Assembly: GCF_900103455.1 (NCBI RefSeq)
Contig: NZ_FNHI01000014.1
Coordinates: 165,515 to 229,514 of the forward strand
Length of the DNA stretch: 64,000 nucleotides
Direction: 5' to 3'
Source: Streptomyces wuyuanensis
GTDB lineage: Bacteria; Actinomycetota; Actinomycetes; Streptomycetales; Streptomycetaceae
In this document: positions 1-8,256 of the stretch, one piece after another
How positions within the stretch are numbered: position 1 is the stretch's first letter
Layout: each line of letters opens with the position of its first letter
Translations under genes and position numbers: made by a program
Notes under the pieces: model-generated
What the model was told of the DNA's origin: nothing
The model's input: the letters and a program-made list of their open reading frames with translations, nothing else
The model's database searches: none

Positions 1-1178
1 AACAGGCGCAGCACCGGCGTGGTCGGATCACCTGCGGGCATGGCGTCGGTGGCGGCGAAGGTCACGATCACCGCGACGGAGACGACGGACTGGAGCACCG
101 AGCCGGTGGCGGGGGCGCCGCTCGTACGGTTCGTCCGGCCGAAGCCGGCGGGCAGCAGGCCCTCCCGGCCCATGGCGAACGCGTACCGGGCGACGACGTT
201 GTGGAAACTGAGCAGCGCCGCGAACATGCCGGTCACGAAAAGGACGTGCAGCACGTCGGTGAAGGTGGCGCCGAGCCGGCTGCCGGTGAGCGAGAACAGC
301 AGCCCCGGGCCCTGCTCGGCCGCCTCGCGGGTGACCGCGCCGGGACCGGTGGCGACGGTGAGCGCCCAAGCGCTGAGGGCGAGGAACAGCGCGGCGTAGC
401 CCACGGCGAGGAACATCACGCGCGAGACGACGACCTGGGGGCGGCTGGTCTCCTCCGCGTACACCGGGGACTGCTCGAAGCCGACGAACGCGGCGATGCA
501 GAAGCACAGGGCGGTGCCGAGGCCCGCGCCGGTGAGGGTGCCGGGGTCGAAGGCGCTCAGGGAGAGGCCCTCGGGGCCGGGGTCGGTGACGGCGGCGACG
601 TCGAAGACGACGACGAGGGCGCACTCGACCACGAGGAGGACACCGAGCACCTTGGCGTTGAGGTCGATCTTCAGCCAGCCCAGCACGGCGACGGCGGCGG
701 CGGCGGCGAGCGCGGGGACCCACCAGGCGACGGTCAGGTCGAGGTGGGCGGCGAGCAGCCCCGAGACCTCGAAGCCGAGGATGCCGTAGATGCCGACCTG
801 CATCGCGCTGTACGCGACGAGGGCGACGAGCGCGGCCCCGGCGCCCGAGGTGGGGCCGAGACCGCGGGCTATGTAGGCGTAGAAGGCACCGGCGTTGTGG
901 ACGTGGCGGCTCATCTCGGCGTAGCCGACGCTGAACAGCATCAGGACGACACCGAGGACGACGTACAGCAGGGGCTGTCCGACGATGCCCATCACGCCGT
1001 AGACGGTGGGCATGACCCCGGCCACGACCATCAGCGGTGCGCTGGCGGCGAGGACCGAGAGGAGCAGGCCCGCGGTCCCGAGCCGGTCGGCGCGCAGCGC
1101 CCGTTCCTGGCCTTTGTAGGTGTTGATATCGCTCGTGCTGGTGGCGCTCGTGCTGGTGCTCGAACTGGCCGGCGGCAT
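1..1178 (-). CDS. APC-family amino-acid permease (C-terminus beyond window)
   Basis: Integral membrane transporter of the amino acid-polyamine-organocation superfamily. It starts MPPASSSTSTS with a Ser/Thr-rich cytoplasmic tail of about 30 residues, followed by the first membrane segment around LLLSVLAASAPLMVVAGV. The family's conserved features follow: the TM2-3 stretch with SVGYAEMSRHV and NAGAFYAYIARGLG, and the TM6 region with AFVGFEQSPVYAEE. At least nine hydrophobic segments are visible in about 392 codons before the window ends, so the last segments are missing. The ATG at 1178 follows a GGGAC-type ribosome site. It lies 30 bp downstream of the hypothetical gene at 1209-2183 on the same strand, so the two are probably co-transcribed. 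The substrate cannot be read from sequence; amino acids or amines are the family expectation. Confidence 0.88.
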   Translation of the reverse strand, partial: MPPASSSTSTSATSTSDINTYKGQERALRADRLGTAGLLLSVLAASAPLMVVAGVMPTVYGVMGIVGQPLLYVVLGVVLMLFSVGYAEMSRHVHNAGAFYAYIARGLGPTSGAGAALVALVAYSAMQVGIYGILGFEVSGLLAAHLDLTVAWWVPALAAAAAVAVLGWLKIDLNAKVLGVLLVVECALVVVFDVAAVTDPGPEGLSLSAFDPGTLTGAGLGTALCFCIAAFVGFEQSPVYAEETSRPQVVVSRVMFLAVGYAALFLALSAWALTVATGPGAVTREAAEQGPGLLFSLTGSRLGATFTDVLHVLFVTGMFAALLSFHNVVARYAFAMGREGLLPAGFGRTNRTSGAPATGSVLQSVVSVAVIVTFAATDAMPAGDPTTPVLRL

Positions 1179-1208
1179 GGCGGGGCGGTCCCTTCGGGGA
1201 TGGGTGGT

Positions 1209-2183
1209 TCAGGCGGAGCCGAGCGCGGCGTCGCGCGCGGCCTGGAAGGCGTGGTGCGGGTCCCGGTCCGGGTAGGACCAGGGGTCTGGGGTGGCGTGCG
1301 GCCCGATGCGGTGGAACAGGGCGGCGGCCTCGGCGGAACGGCCCTCGCAGTACTTGGCGTGGGCGAGGAAGTTGAGGTCGAGGCGGTTGCGCGGGTGGTC
1401 CTCGCCCTCCCACTCCAGCCACCAGTCGAAGGCGGCCTTCATCACCTGGCGGGCCCGCCGGCCGGTCCAGTGGCCGGAGGCGGCCGGGTCGGCGGGTTCG
1501 CTGCCGGCCGCGGCGAGCACCCGGTACCGCTCGGCGTGCGCGACGACGGGCAGGACGGCGAGCGGCGAGTCGGCCGGGGCCTGTTCGGCCGCCCATGACG
1601 CGAAGTCGTACACCTCGTGGAGCGGGTCCTGGCCGGCGGCGGCGTGGCGTTCGGCGAGCCGGGCGGCCATCAGGTGGTGGGCATGGTGGTGCTCGGGGTG
1701 ACGGACCCGTACCTCGTCGAAGAGGCGGACGACCTCCTCCTCGGTGCCCAGAGTGCGGGCCAGGAGCAACTGGGCGAGCCACGGGGTCGGATCGTGGGGC
1801 GCGAGCCCCGCGGCCACCAGGCAGGCGGCCCTGGCGGACTCCGGACGCTCCTTGCCGCGCAGGGCGGCCCTGACCTCGGCGCAGGCGAGCAGCGCGGCGG
1901 CGTCGGCGCTGTCGGGCTCCGTGAGCAGCCAGTCGCGCGCCCAGGCGGCGCTCGACGGCGGCTCGCCGAGGACGACGAGCCGGTGGCCCCGGCGGTCCCA
2001 GTCGTCACCGGTCGCCGTGAGCAGCGAGCGTGCGGCGCTCCACCTTCCCTGGGTCAACTGGCCGCGCGCAGCCAGGAGTTCGCTGTCGTCGAGCGCGGGG
2101 TCGAAGGACTGACCGGATCGCCCGGCGCGACGGCGGCGGCCGAGCGGAGGCGGAGGTGGGGGCATCCGCGTTGCTACTTTCAC
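1209..2183 (-). CDS. conserved hypothetical protein, TPR-like helical
   Basis: About 324 residues, soluble, without signal peptide or membrane segment. A proline- and arginine-rich N-terminus (MPPPPPPLGRRRR) precedes alpha-helical, Ala/Leu/Glu-rich sequence resembling degenerate tetratricopeptide units (for example DPTPWLAQLLLARTLG and HHHAHHLMAARLAERHA). That suggests a protein-interaction scaffold, but no function is recognised. The start is uncertain: GTG at 2183 (VKVATRM) is chosen, while ATG at 2165 and a TTG at 2216 are in frame and none has a convincing Shine-Dalgarno. The sequence GAGCG-N8-CGCTC lies just upstream (about 2195-2212). It precedes the permease on the same strand. Confidence 0.72.
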   Translation of the reverse strand: MKVATRMPPPPPPLGRRRRAGRSGQSFDPALDDSELLAARGQLTQGRWSAARSLLTATGDDWDRRGHRLVVLGEPPSSAAWARDWLLTEPDSADAAALLACAEVRAALRGKERPESARAACLVAAGLAPHDPTPWLAQLLLARTLGTEEEVVRLFDEVRVRHPEHHHAHHLMAARLAERHAAAGQDPLHEVYDFASWAAEQAPADSPLAVLPVVAHAERYRVLAAAGSEPADPAASGHWTGRRARQVMKAAFDWWLEWEGEDHPRNRLDLNFLAHAKYCEGRSAEAAALFHRIGPHATPDPWSYPDRDPHHAFQAARDAALGSA

Positions 2184-2419
2184 ATCAGGCTGTGAGCGAA
2201 TGATCGCGCTCAGCAAAGCGGTAGGGAAGGCTCCCCGTCAAGGCCGGTCCCCCCGCAACGCCCGTGCTGCCCATCCGCGCCATTCGGGCCGGTCGGCCCG
2301 ACCGGCGCGCGGGCGGGCCGGCCAGGGCCGCCGGCCTGCGGCGATTCCCCCGACTTCCTTTCCGGAAGGCATGCTGACCATCCGTCATGTCCCACCCGCG
2401 CCACGCCCGCACCGGCCGG

Positions 2420-4075
2420 TCAGGACACCGCCTTCGCCGCCGCCCGGCCCGCAGCGCGCCCCGAGAAGATGCAGCCGCCGAGGAAGGTGCCCTCGAGGGA
2501 GCGGTAGCCGTGGACCCCGCCGCCGCCGAACCCGGCCGCCTCACCCGCCGCGTACAGCCCCGGCAGCGGTTCTCCGCTGCCGGTGAGGACCCGGGACGAG
2601 AGGTCGGTCTCCAGGCCGCCGAGCGACTTCCGGGTGAGGATGTTGAGCCGTACGGCGATGAGCGGGCCGGCCGCGGGGTCGAGGATGCGGTGCGGGGACG
2701 CGGTGCGGATCAGCTTGTCGCCGAGGTACTTGCGGGCGCCCCGGATGGCGGTGACCTGGAGGTCCTTGGTGAAGGGGTTGGCCATCTCGCGGTCGCGGGC
2801 GACGATCTCGCGGCGCAGCCCGGCCTCGTCGATGAGGGATTCCTTGGTGAGTGCGTTCATTCCGCGCACCAGCGCCGTGAGGTCCCGCTCGACGACGAAG
2901 TCCGCCCCGCTGTCCATGAAGGCCTTGACCGGGCCGGGCACTTCGGCGCGTGCCCGGCCGATGACGCCGCGGACGGAGCGGCCCGTGAGGTCGGGGTTCT
3001 GCTCGGAGCCCGAGAGCGCGAACTCCTTGCCGATGATGCGCTGGTTGAGTACGAACCAGGTGTGGTCGTGGCCGGACCGCGTGATGTGCTCCAGCGTCCC
3101 GAGCGTGTCGAAGCCGGGGAACAGCGGTACCGGCAGCCGCCGTCCGCGCGCGTCCAGCCAGAGCGAGGACGGCCCCGGCAGGATGCGGATGCCGTGCCGG
3201 GCCCAGATGGGGTTCCAGTTCTCGATGCCCTCGGTGTAGTGCCACATGCGGTCGCGGTTGATGTTGCTGGCGCCGGCCGACTCGGCGATGCCGAGCATCA
3301 GCCCGTCGACGTGGGCGGGGACGCCGGAGAGCAGCTTCTCGGGCGGGGTGCCGAGCCGCTCGGGCCACTGGGCGCGTACGAGGTCGTGGTTGCCGCCGAT
3401 GCCGCCGGAGGTGACGACGACGGCCTGGGCGCGGAGTTCGAAGGAGCCGGTGGCCACGCGGCTGCTCGCCTCGCCCCGTTCCGCCGCGGACGGCTCCAGG
3501 ATCTCGCCGGTGACCGTGTCGAGCGTGCCCGAGGTGCGGCCCAGCCCGGTCACCCGGTGGCGGAAGCGGAGTTCGACCAGCCCGCGGGCGACGCCCTCCC
3601 GCACCCGGCGCTCGAAGGGCTCGACGATGCCGGGCCCGGTTCCCCACGTGATGTGGAACCGGGGCACCGAGTTGCCGTGTCCGCCTGCGTCGTAACCACC
3701 GCGCTCGGCCCAGCCGACGACCGGGAAGAACCGCACGCCCCGGGCGTGCAGCCAGGGCCGCTTCTCCCCGGCGGCGAAGTCGACGTACGCCTCCGCCCAG
3801 CGGCGCGGCCAGTGGTCCTCGCCGCGGTCGAACCCGGCCGTGCCGAGCCAGTCCTGGAGCGCCAGGTCGTGGCTGTCCCTGATGCGCATCCGGCGCTGCT
3901 CGGGCGAGTCGACGAGGAACAGCCCGCCGAACGACCAGTGGGCCTGCCCGCCGATCGACTGCTCCGGCTCCTGGTCGAGCAGGATGACCTTCCGCCCGGC
4001 ATCGACGAGCTCGGCGGTGGCCACGAGCCCTGCCAGCCCTGCCCCGATCACGATGACATCGGCGTCGTACGCCAT
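2420..4075 (-). CDS. FAD-binding dehydrogenase (KSTD/fumarate-reductase-like flavoprotein)
   Basis: A 551-residue flavoprotein of the FAD-dependent oxidoreductase 2 family. The N-terminal dinucleotide-binding motif is VIVIGAGLAGLVAT (residues about 7-20), with an acidic residue ending the second strand (ILLDQE). The C-terminal FAD signature is GLYAAGEAAGFGGGGVHGYRSLEG, followed by FSGRAAGRAAAKA. Length and motifs match the group usually annotated as FAD-binding dehydrogenase, related to 3-ketosteroid delta-1-dehydrogenases and fumarate reductases. The true substrate is unknown, and no steroid genes lie nearby. The ATG at 4075 directly precedes the FAD motif, as in the family. It stands alone, divergent from the Nudix gene at 4290. 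Confidence 0.85.
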   Translation of the reverse strand: MAYDADVIVIGAGLAGLVATAELVDAGRKVILLDQEPEQSIGGQAHWSFGGLFLVDSPEQRRMRIRDSHDLALQDWLGTAGFDRGEDHWPRRWAEAYVDFAAGEKRPWLHARGVRFFPVVGWAERGGYDAGGHGNSVPRFHITWGTGPGIVEPFERRVREGVARGLVELRFRHRVTGLGRTSGTLDTVTGEILEPSAAERGEASSRVATGSFELRAQAVVVTSGGIGGNHDLVRAQWPERLGTPPEKLLSGVPAHVDGLMLGIAESAGASNINRDRMWHYTEGIENWNPIWARHGIRILPGPSSLWLDARGRRLPVPLFPGFDTLGTLEHITRSGHDHTWFVLNQRIIGKEFALSGSEQNPDLTGRSVRGVIGRARAEVPGPVKAFMDSGADFVVERDLTALVRGMNALTKESLIDEAGLRREIVARDREMANPFTKDLQVTAIRGARKYLGDKLIRTASPHRILDPAAGPLIAVRLNILTRKSLGGLETDLSSRVLTGSGEPLPGLYAAGEAAGFGGGGVHGYRSLEGTFLGGCIFSGRAAGRAAAKAVS

Positions 4076-4289
4076 GGTTGGTGTCCTCTCGGAGCGGGCG
4101 CCCGGCGGCGCGACCCTGTGCGGTGGCTCCGATCTTCTGTACGCGGCAGTAACTCGTCAACAGTTCCCACCGCGGGAAAGCGGCCGATCCTCGCTCCTCC
4201 TCGGCCCCCGCTTCCCGGGCCGGCCCCGGCCGCTTCGGCGGATGCCCCGTGCCGGCTCCCCCGGCGGGTCCGGGTGGTTGGATGGCGCC

Positions 4290-4850
4290 ATGAGCACCCC
4301 TTCGCGTCCGGCCGAGGAGATCCTGGACATCGTCGACGAGAACGACGAGGTCGTGGGCCGCGCACCGCGCGGCGAGGCATACGCGCGGGGCCTGCGCCAC
4401 CGCGCTGTGTTCGTCCTCGCCCGGGACGCCGGCGGGCGGGTGTTCGTGCACCGGCGCACCCCGACGAAGCTCGTCTTCCCTTCCCTGTACGACATGTTCG
4501 TCGGCGGTGTCGTCGGCGCGGGCGAGTCGTACGACGACGCGGCGCTGCGCGAGGCCGAGGAGGAGCTCGGGGTCTTCGGGCTGCCACGGCCGGTGCCGCT
4601 CTTCAAGTTCCTCTACGAGGCTCCCGCCCCGGCGCACGCGGGCGGACCGGAGCCGGTCTGGCACACCTGGTGGTCGGCGGTCTACGAGGTGCGCTGCGAG
4701 CTGCCGGTGCGACCGCAGGCCGAGGAGGTCGCCTGGCACCGGTTCCTGTCCGAGTCCGAGCTGGAGGCGCGGCTCACCGAGTGGGAGTGGGTCCCCGACG
4801 GGCTCGCGGCCTACGAGCGACTGCGCCGGGAGCGGGATCGGGAGCGATGA
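4290..4850 (+). CDS. Nudix hydrolase (YfcD-like)
   Basis: A 186-residue Nudix protein. The Nudix box is complete: G-x5-E-x7-REAEEELG, beginning GGVVGAGESYDDAAL at about residue 72. The N-terminus (EILDIVDENDEVVGRAPRGEAYARGLRHRAVFV) is typical of the YfcD / IPP-isomerase-like branch, which hydrolyses nucleoside-diphosphate derivatives of unknown identity. The ATG at 4290 matches the family N-terminus. It is divergent from the flavoprotein at 2420-4075 and followed 93 bp downstream by the DUF202 pair. Confidence 0.88.
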   Translation: MSTPSRPAEEILDIVDENDEVVGRAPRGEAYARGLRHRAVFVLARDAGGRVFVHRRTPTKLVFPSLYDMFVGGVVGAGESYDDAALREAEEELGVFGLPRPVPLFKFLYEAPAPAHAGGPEPVWHTWWSAVYEVRCELPVRPQAEEVAWHRFLSESELEARLTEWEWVPDGLAAYERLRRERDRER

Positions 4851-4943
4851 GGAGCGCCGAGCGGGAGCGCTCAGGGGCCCGCGGGCGCGACGCGGCCTCG
4901 CCGGCCGGGGCGGCCGACTGGCCGCGCGGGTAGGGTGCGGCGC

Positions 4944-5333
4944 GTGAGTGACTTCGTGCGGAGCCTGCGGCTGTGGTTCGCGCCCCGGCGGATCCAGCAG
5001 GAGGGCGAGACCCCCGACTACCGGTTCTCCCTCGCCAACGAGCGGACGTTCCTCGCCTGGATCCGGACGGCACTCGCGCTCATCGCGGGGGGATTCGCCG
5101 TCGACCAGTTCCTGCCCGATCTGCGGTGGGGGATCCGGGTGGGGCTGTCGCTCGCCCTGATCGGGACGGGCGTGCTGTGCGCGTTCCGGGGGGTCCACCA
5201 CTGGGTGCGCTGCGAGCTGGCGATGCGGCGCGGCGAGGACCTGCCGCTGTCGCGCTTCCCCTCCCTGCTGGCGCTGGTGGTGGGTGCCGTCTCGGTCACG
5301 ATGGTGGTGGTCGTGGCCTCGGGGCGCGGATGA
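4944..5333 (+). CDS. DUF202 (YidH) family membrane protein
   Basis: A small membrane protein of about 129 residues. The DUF202 signature DYRFSLANERTFLAWIRTALALIAGG is followed by a second hydrophobic segment (VGLSLALIGTGVLCAF) and a third (LLALVVGAVSVTMVVVV). The family's function is not established. The GTG at 4944 is preferred; a GTG at 4935 three codons upstream is also possible. The stop overlaps the ATG of the next gene (ATGA), so the two DUF202 proteins are translationally coupled and probably act together. Confidence 0.8.
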   Translation: MSDFVRSLRLWFAPRRIQQEGETPDYRFSLANERTFLAWIRTALALIAGGFAVDQFLPDLRWGIRVGLSLALIGTGVLCAFRGVHHWVRCELAMRRGEDLPLSRFPSLLALVVGAVSVTMVVVVASGRG

Positions 5334-5647
5334 GCGCGCTCACGCGCGATCCGGGGCTTCAGCCGGAGCGGACCCGGCTGGCCTGGCGCCGTACGACGCT
5401 GGCCTTCACCGTGGCGGCGGTGCTGGCGGTCCGGCAGGTGGTGCGCCACGGCTCGGTGACGGCGGGTGACGTCGTCGCCTTCGCACTGAGCGCCGTGGTG
5501 TGGCTCGGCTTCCTCGCGGTGGCGCACCGGCGCATCAGGACGATGGCCGTGCGGCGGCCGCCGGGCGCCATGCCCTTCGGCCAGGCGGTGGCGGCGACCG
5601 CCTGCACGCTCGCGCTCGCCGTGTTCGCCGTCGCGATCGTGTGGTGA
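5330..5647 (+). CDS. second DUF202 family membrane protein
   Basis: A 105-residue protein starting at an ATG that overlaps the stop of the preceding gene. It carries a shorter DUF202 signature (LQPERTRLAWRRTTLAFTVAAVLAV), then VVAFALSAVVWLGFLAVAHRR and a C-terminal segment, giving three predicted membrane spans. Tandem DUF202 pairs of one longer and one shorter member are common in actinomycetes and suggest a heteromeric membrane complex, but no activity is known. Confidence 0.8.
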   Translation: MSALTRDPGLQPERTRLAWRRTTLAFTVAAVLAVRQVVRHGSVTAGDVVAFALSAVVWLGFLAVAHRRIRTMAVRRPPGAMPFGQAVAATACTLALAVFAVAIVW

Positions 5648-5695
5648 ACCGCCGCGGGTGGACGACGGCGGGCGCGGGACGGGGTCCCCGGCCGG

Positions 5696-6634
5696 TCAGG
5701 GGGCGTCCGAGACGGAGACGACGATCTTGCCGTGGGTGTGGCCCTCCTGGCTGAGCCGGTGCGCCTCGGCCGTCCGCTCCAGCGAGAAGACCCGCGCCAG
5801 ATGGACGGAGACGACCTCCTCCTCGGCCAGTTCGCTCAGCCGGTAGAGGTCGGCCGTGTTCGGCCGCACGAACACATAGCGCCCGCCCAGCTCGGTCACC
5901 CCGTGATCGACGATGGAGGCGATCCTGCCACCCTCGGCGAGCACCCGGGCGGAGACCGCCAGGGCCTCGCCTCCCACGCTGTCGAAGACCGCGCTCACGC
6001 CCTCCGGGGCCAGCGCCCGTACGCGCTCGGCCAGTCCGTCGCCGTACGTCACCGGCTCGGCGCCCAGGTCGCGCAGGTACTCGTGGGAGGACGCGCTGCC
6101 GGTGCCGATCACCCGGGCGCCGAAGTGCCGCGCCAGCTGCACCGCCATCGAGCCCACGCCGCCGGCCGCCGCGTGGACCAGGAGCGTGTCGACGTGACTC
6201 ACGCCGCCCAGCCCCTGCGTGATCACCTGGTAGGCGGTGAGGCCGGCCAGCGGCAGCCCGGCCGCTTCCTCGAAGCTCAGATTGCGCGGCTTGCGGGCGA
6301 GCGTGCGGACCGGCGCCGCCACGTACTCGGCGAAGGTGCCCCGGGACAGGAAGTCCTCGCGGACGTACCCGATGACCTCCTCGCCCTCCGAGAACTCGGG
6401 GACCGACACTCCCGGCCTGACGACGACGCCGGAGACGTCCCAGCCCGGCACGACCGGGAAGACGGCGTCGAGGACCGGGTCCAGAAGGCCTTCCCGGCAC
6501 TTCCAGTCGACCGGGTTGACGGCCGCCGCGCGCACCTCGACCAGGACGGAGTCCGGGCCGGCCTTGGGCATCGGGAGCTCGCCGTACTCCAGGACCTCGG
6601 GACCGCCGTAGCGGCGGTAGCTGATCGCCTTCAT
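5696..6634 (-). CDS. NADPH:quinone oxidoreductase (zinc-independent MDR family)
   Basis: A 312-residue medium-chain reductase of the quinone oxidoreductase group. The N-terminal GroES-like domain opens MKAISYRRYGGPEVLEYGELP. The Rossmann NADP motif LLVHAAAGGVGSMAVQLARHFGARVIGTGS follows at about residue 150. The Cys and His zinc ligands of alcohol dehydrogenases are absent, as expected for QOR-like enzymes. The ATG at 6634 is chosen because the family begins here; upstream in-frame codons encode an Arg-rich stretch that looks non-coding. It is divergent from the His-rich protein gene. Expected role: NADPH-dependent reduction of quinones or other activated carbonyl compounds. Confidence 0.88.
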   Translation of the reverse strand: MKAISYRRYGGPEVLEYGELPMPKAGPDSVLVEVRAAAVNPVDWKCREGLLDPVLDAVFPVVPGWDVSGVVVRPGVSVPEFSEGEEVIGYVREDFLSRGTFAEYVAAPVRTLARKPRNLSFEEAAGLPLAGLTAYQVITQGLGGVSHVDTLLVHAAAGGVGSMAVQLARHFGARVIGTGSASSHEYLRDLGAEPVTYGDGLAERVRALAPEGVSAVFDSVGGEALAVSARVLAEGGRIASIVDHGVTELGGRYVFVRPNTADLYRLSELAEEEVVSVHLARVFSLERTAEAHRLSQEGHTHGKIVVSVSDAP

Positions 6635-6765
6635 ACGTCCGACACTCCGGCCCGCCCGAGCCTTCCGCAAGCCGGAGCGCCGCGCCTCGCGCCGGCTGGA
6701 GAAACTCGCGGCACGACAGGAGAAAACGCAACAAACCGACATTCCGGACTAGCGTGGTTCCGGCC

Positions 6766-6785
6766 CGATGGTCACCGGACCATCG
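6766..6785. promoter_or_regulatory. perfect 8-bp inverted repeat upstream of His-rich gene
   Basis: CGATGGTC-ACCG-GACCATCG forms a perfect 8-bp stem with a 4-base spacer. A TAGCGT -10-like hexamer lies just upstream at 6750-6755, so transcription of the His-rich gene would begin at or just before this palindrome, 30 bp ahead of its ATG. It could be a repressor operator or a 5' UTR hairpin; sequence alone cannot distinguish these. Confidence 0.5.
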
Positions 6786-6815
6786 CTTCCCCGAACGACT
6801 CCGAAGGTGAGCAGC

Positions 6816-7112
6816 ATGACCGTTCTCCACCAGGAACACCCCACCCACGAGCACACCCACGGCCCGGGTTGCGGCCACACCGAGATCGTGCACGGCGACC
6901 ACATCGACTACGCGCACGACGGCCATATGCACAGGTCGCACCAGGGGCACTGGGACGAGTGCGAACCGGGTGGGCACCACACCCACGCCGACCACGCCCA
7001 CCAGCACGGCCAGGGCTGCGGACACGTGTCGGTCCGGCACGGCGACCATGTCGACTACGTCCACGACGGACACCGCCACGCGGCCCACGACGGGCACTGG
7101 GACGACCACTGA
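6816..7112 (+). CDS. histidine-rich small protein with two 35-residue repeats
   Basis: A 98-residue hydrophilic protein with 28 histidines and no signal peptide. Two 35-residue repeats occupy residues 15-49 and 64-98. Each contains CGH, HGDH[IV]DY, HDGH and HWD[ED] and is joined by a His/Ala linker. Two CGH cysteines, one per repeat, plus a third Cys at 49 add to the ligands. The composition suggests binding, buffering or delivery of Zn, Ni or Co, but that is inference; no enzyme fold is recognised. The ATG at 6816 follows a GAAGGTGAG ribosome site. An in-frame ATG at 6768 lies inside the upstream palindrome and is disfavoured. Confidence 0.75.
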   Translation: MTVLHQEHPTHEHTHGPGCGHTEIVHGDHIDYAHDGHMHRSHQGHWDECEPGGHHTHADHAHQHGQGCGHVSVRHGDHVDYVHDGHRHAAHDGHWDDH

Positions 7113-7218
7113 CGCAGCCCGGCCCCGCCGGGCCCCGGCCCGGCGGCCCGGCGGCTCCCGATGACCGGTCGCCGCCGGCGACGCCCACCGGGGCCGGTGG
7201 CGCCGCCTTCCGCCCCGG

Positions 7219-8184
7219 GTGCCCCCACTGGCAGGCTTGCCGCACCAGTTGGCCACGGACCCGGGAGTCGAGCTGACCGCCACCGCCCCCTACACCGTTC
7301 GACTCGCCCCCACCGTGTACGCGTATGTGCAACCGGACGGGGGCTGGTGCCTGAACAACGCCGGATTCGTCAGCGACGGGGAGTCCACGCTCCTCGTCGA
7401 CACCGCCGCCACCGAGCGCCGGGCCCGGCTGCTGCGCGAGACGCTGCAGTCGGCCGGGGCACCCCTGCCGCGCACACTGGTGAACACGCACCACCACGGC
7501 GACCACACCTACGGCAACGCGGTGTTCACCCCCGGGGCCACCGTCGTGGGCCACGAGTCCTGCCGCACGGAGGCGGTCGCGGCGGGGCACCAGCTGCATC
7601 TCGTCTGGCCGGGGACGGAGTTCGGCGACATCACGATCACCCCGCCGGACACCACCTACAGCGAGCGGCTGACACTGCGGGCCGGAGGCACGGAGGTACG
7701 GCTGATCCACCCGGGCGTCGCCCACACCCTGGATGACACGATCGTCCATCTCCCGGAGCACGGCGTGGTGTTCACCGGCGACCTGGTCTTCCAGGGCGGC
7801 ACGCCGTTCATCCCGATGGGCTCGCTGAGCGGCTCGCTCCGCGCGCTCGGACTGCTCCGCTCGCTCGGCGCCGGGACCGTCGTGCCCGGCCACGGGGCGG
7901 TGACCGATCCGTCGGCGTACGACGCGACCGAGCGCTATCTGCTGTACGTGGCCGAACTCGCGGAGGCCGGCCGGGGCAGGGGCCTGAGCCCGCTGGAGGC
8001 GGCGCGGGGCGCGGACCTCGGCGAGTTCGCGGCACTTCGGGAGAGCGAGCGGCTGGTGGCCAACCTCCATCGCGCCTACGCCGAACTGGACGGCCTCCCC
8101 GAGGGCTCCCCCCTCGACATCGCGGCGGTGTTCGCGGACATGGCGGTGATGAACGGCGGAACACCGGTGGCATGTCACGCGTGA
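7219..8184 (+). CDS. MBL-fold metallo-hydrolase
   Basis: A 321-residue metallo-beta-lactamase-fold hydrolase. The metal-binding motif HxHxDH appears as NTHHHGDHTYGN at about residue 92. Further ligands are in GVAHTLDDTIVHLP, the Asp of VVFTGDLVFQGG, and the His of VVPGHGAV. The substrate is unknown; the layout (LVNTHHHGDHTYGNAVF then PGHGAV) resembles the group of general MBL hydrolases and lactonase-like enzymes. The GTG at 7219 is used; a TTG at 7240 is a possible alternative. It is convergent with the glucarate dehydratase gene, with 72 bp between stops. Confidence 0.85.
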   Translation: MPPLAGLPHQLATDPGVELTATAPYTVRLAPTVYAYVQPDGGWCLNNAGFVSDGESTLLVDTAATERRARLLRETLQSAGAPLPRTLVNTHHHGDHTYGNAVFTPGATVVGHESCRTEAVAAGHQLHLVWPGTEFGDITITPPDTTYSERLTLRAGGTEVRLIHPGVAHTLDDTIVHLPEHGVVFTGDLVFQGGTPFIPMGSLSGSLRALGLLRSLGAGTVVPGHGAVTDPSAYDATERYLLYVAELAEAGRGRGLSPLEAARGADLGEFAALRESERLVANLHRAYAELDGLPEGSPLDIAAVFADMAVMNGGTPVACHA

Positions 8185-8256
8185 CGGCGGTCGGTGCAGC
8201 GCCACGCCCCACGCGTCACGGCCACCCGTCACACGCTCCGGTCACCACCGCGCCGG

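Noticed and set aside
28..1782. Long open frame on the minus strand overlapping permease and hypothetical gene
   Set aside because: Arg/Pro/Gly-rich translation typical of the off-frame shadow in GC-rich DNA; the permease and TPR-like frames carry the recognisable protein features.
2387..5201. Very long open frames on both strands over the flavoprotein and Nudix genes
   Set aside because: No domain motifs and shadow-type composition; caused by high GC content.
4944..5647. DUF202 pair as a toxin-antitoxin module
   Set aside because: Both are three-span membrane proteins of the same family with no toxin or antitoxin features.
6742..6815. Zur box before the His-rich gene
   Set aside because: The AT-rich TGAAAATGATTTTCA-like pattern of Zur sites is absent; the palindrome is CGATGGTC/GACCATCG.
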